63,665 nt of DNA from Bacillota bacterium (lineage in GTDB: Bacteria; Bacillota; Clostridia; Acetivibrionales; DTU013), in the NCBI GenBank assembly GCA_023411715.1, contig JAEYOM010000081.1, positions 1 to 63,665 of the forward strand, written 5' to 3'. Within the stretch, counting starts at the first letter, position 1. Every line of letters begins with the position of its first letter. This document shows positions 62,775-63,665 of the stretch, one piece after another. A model generated the notes under the pieces. That model worked only from the letters and a program-made list of their open reading frames with translations. It was not told the DNA's origin and ran no database searches. The position numbers and the translations under genes are program-made.

Positions 62775-63134
62775 TCATCGTAATAGATCGCCGATCCAAA
62801 AGCCGGCGACATATCCGATGATACCTAATAATAGTGAACCGAAAAAATATATAAAAGTATTCATTTTTTCATTCCCCTGAAACAGGTTGAAACCTTCATA
62901 CATGAAAGTCGAAAATGTGGTATATGCGCCCAGAAAGCCTTCAGCTGCAAACAGTATGATACCGGCAGGCGGCCTGAGGCCGACAACCATCCCTAATAGC
63001 AAAGCTCCGGATATGTTGATCAAAAAAGTCCCTGCTGGAAAAGCCGTATTCATATTCTCCGCCAGGAGCTTCCCCAGTTTATATCTGGCAATGCTTCCCA
63101 GCGCTCCTCCAAAACCTATAACTATCAGTTCCAT
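62775..63134 (-). CDS. crcB: Fluoride channel FluC/CrcB, second subunit
   Basis: 119 residues, four helices. GFGGALGSIARYKLG near residue 7 with the conserved Arg, INISGALLLGMVVG, and the FluC signature GFLGAYTTFSTFMYEG near 70. It exports fluoride passively and works as a dual-topology dimer or, when two genes are present, a heterodimer. Overlaps the upstream crcB by ten bases. Confidence 0.93.
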   Translation of the reverse strand: MELIVIGFGGALGSIARYKLGKLLAENMNTAFPAGTFLINISGALLLGMVVGLRPPAGIILFAAEGFLGAYTTFSTFMYEGFNLFQGNEKMNTFIYFFGSLLLGIIGYVAGFWIGDLLR

Positions 63135-63559
63135 TCGCCGTCACCCCTGTTATTGTCTCTGTATTCGATTTTCAACAGCTTTGCAGCAACCCCGCGCGCC
63201 AGAACGACGCCGAGATATATTGCTGCGAGGCCAAGTACGACAGATAGCGTAATGTATGAAACCGCGGAAAAGTAATAACCTTTGTCTATAAGCTCCGCAG
63301 TTTCCCTGCACAATGTCGAAAACGTCGTATAGGCACCTAAAAAACCCGTTCCTATTCCCAGCCTGATGTCAGCGTCAAATTTCCATATCTCAAAGGCGAC
63401 TGTAAGCACCAAACCCAGGATGAAGCACCCGGAAACGTTTATAAACAGGGTATTGAGCGGCACGTTTTCATGATAGTTGTATATCGGGATATTTTTTGCT
63501 AAAAATCTTAGTATCGCACCCAAAAAGCCGCCGATGCAAATATAAATATATTTTCGCAT
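63125..63559 (-). CDS. crcB: Fluoride channel FluC/CrcB, first subunit
   Basis: 144 residues with four helices and an extended C-terminus. IGGFLGAILRFLAKN near residue 10, INVSGCFILGLVLT and GTGFLGAYTTFSTLCRETAEL near 90 are family motifs. First gene of the pair, directly under the fluoride riboswitch at 63585-63662. GGAGAAG precedes the ATG. Confidence 0.93.
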   Translation of the reverse strand: MRKYIYICIGGFLGAILRFLAKNIPIYNYHENVPLNTLFINVSGCFILGLVLTVAFEIWKFDADIRLGIGTGFLGAYTTFSTLCRETAELIDKGYYFSAVSYITLSVVLGLAAIYLGVVLARGVAAKLLKIEYRDNNRGDGEWN

Positions 63560-63584
63560 TATCTTGTCTTCTCCGCCTGTAAAT

Positions 63585-63662
63585 AAAAACTCCCCAGATA
63601 ACGATTATTGTTATCTGTAGGAGTCATCAGCATTTCTGCGTTTGCGGCGAACTCCATCGCCT
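63585..63662 (-). promoter_or_regulatory. Fluoride riboswitch with overlapping terminator
   Basis: Minus-strand RNA begins GGCGATGGAGTTCGCC, continues with AAACGC and ends GCTGATGACTCCTAC, the conserved crcB-motif core (63662-63617). ACTCC plus AGATAAC of the 3' part pairs with GTTATCT and GGAGT, followed by TTTTT (63585-63589). Fluoride binding should hold ACTCC in the aptamer and prevent termination. The promoter lies outside the window. Confidence 0.95.
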
Positions 63663-63665
63663 TAG

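Noticed and set aside
1..63665. CRISPR array, tRNA or rRNA genes, transposase or integrase genes
   Set aside because: Looked for on both strands and none found; the tandem repeats present are within or beside coding genes and lack spacers.

Overview
The window looks like a chromosomal segment of a Gram-positive, spore-former-related anaerobe of the class Clostridia. This is inferred from several things: strong AGGAGG-type ribosome binding sites, frequent TTG/GTG starts, a clostridial ferredoxin, a PspC protein, a split chromate transporter, SH3b and GH18 wall proteins, two-gene FluC, and mid-range GC content judged by eye. I see no rRNA, tRNA, phage module, insertion sequence or CRISPR array. 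Species was not determined.

Layout. 1-13 kb: housekeeping and envelope genes (WG-repeat lipoprotein, PHP hydrolase, PspC, MFS exporter, a GT-B-like protein, an SDR divergent from a serine-palmitoyltransferase-like enzyme, a membrane-only chemoreceptor, an alpha/beta hydrolase, fabI, cca). 13-20 kb: a giant membrane-anchored alpha-2-macroglobulin-like protein translationally coupled to a Memo-family lipoprotein. 19.5-22.2 kb: an AT-rich block with an ECF sigma factor, its DUF4367 anti-sigma factor and two small exported proteins. This block is bounded by two direct copies of the 3' end of the Memo gene. 22-30 kb: a murA whose catalytic cysteine is replaced by aspartate, an HtrA protease, YdcF, a frameshifted LacI regulator divergent from a GH130 phosphorylase, an SH3b protein and a MATE pump. 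30-38 kb: AT-rich accessory genes and a GH18 remnant mixed with DNA repair and ribosome assembly genes (deoxyinosine glycosylase, engB with an octapeptide-repeat tail, nuclease-helicase, exonuclease III). 38-47 kb: transporters, AraC regulator, DUF4846 protein, ferredoxin, chrA pair, and then a 377-nt minus-strand intergenic sequence whose ends and internal hairpins pair perfectly only when G-U wobbles are allowed. I read this as an undescribed structured RNA. An iron-sulfur/GNAT fusion gene follows, preceded by its own promoter, folded leader and terminator.

47.2-62.6 kb is one long minus-strand carbohydrate operon: LacI, ABC importer (binding protein and two permeases), class II aldolase, fucose-isomerase-like protein, TauE/SafE transporter, NagA deacetylase, aldose 1-epimerase, SIS deaminase/isomerase, phosphofructokinase homologue, triose-phosphate-isomerase homologue, LarA-type nickel racemase homologue and a second TauE/SafE transporter. 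NagA, SIS, PFK, aldolase and TIM form a complete chemical route from an N-acetylhexosamine phosphate to triose phosphate. The isomerase, LarA homologue and two organo-anion exporters do not fit that simple route and suggest an unusual substrate. A 26-bp perfect palindrome sits in front of the binding-protein gene.

The right edge holds a FluC fluoride channel pair under a recognisable fluoride riboswitch with an overlapping terminator.
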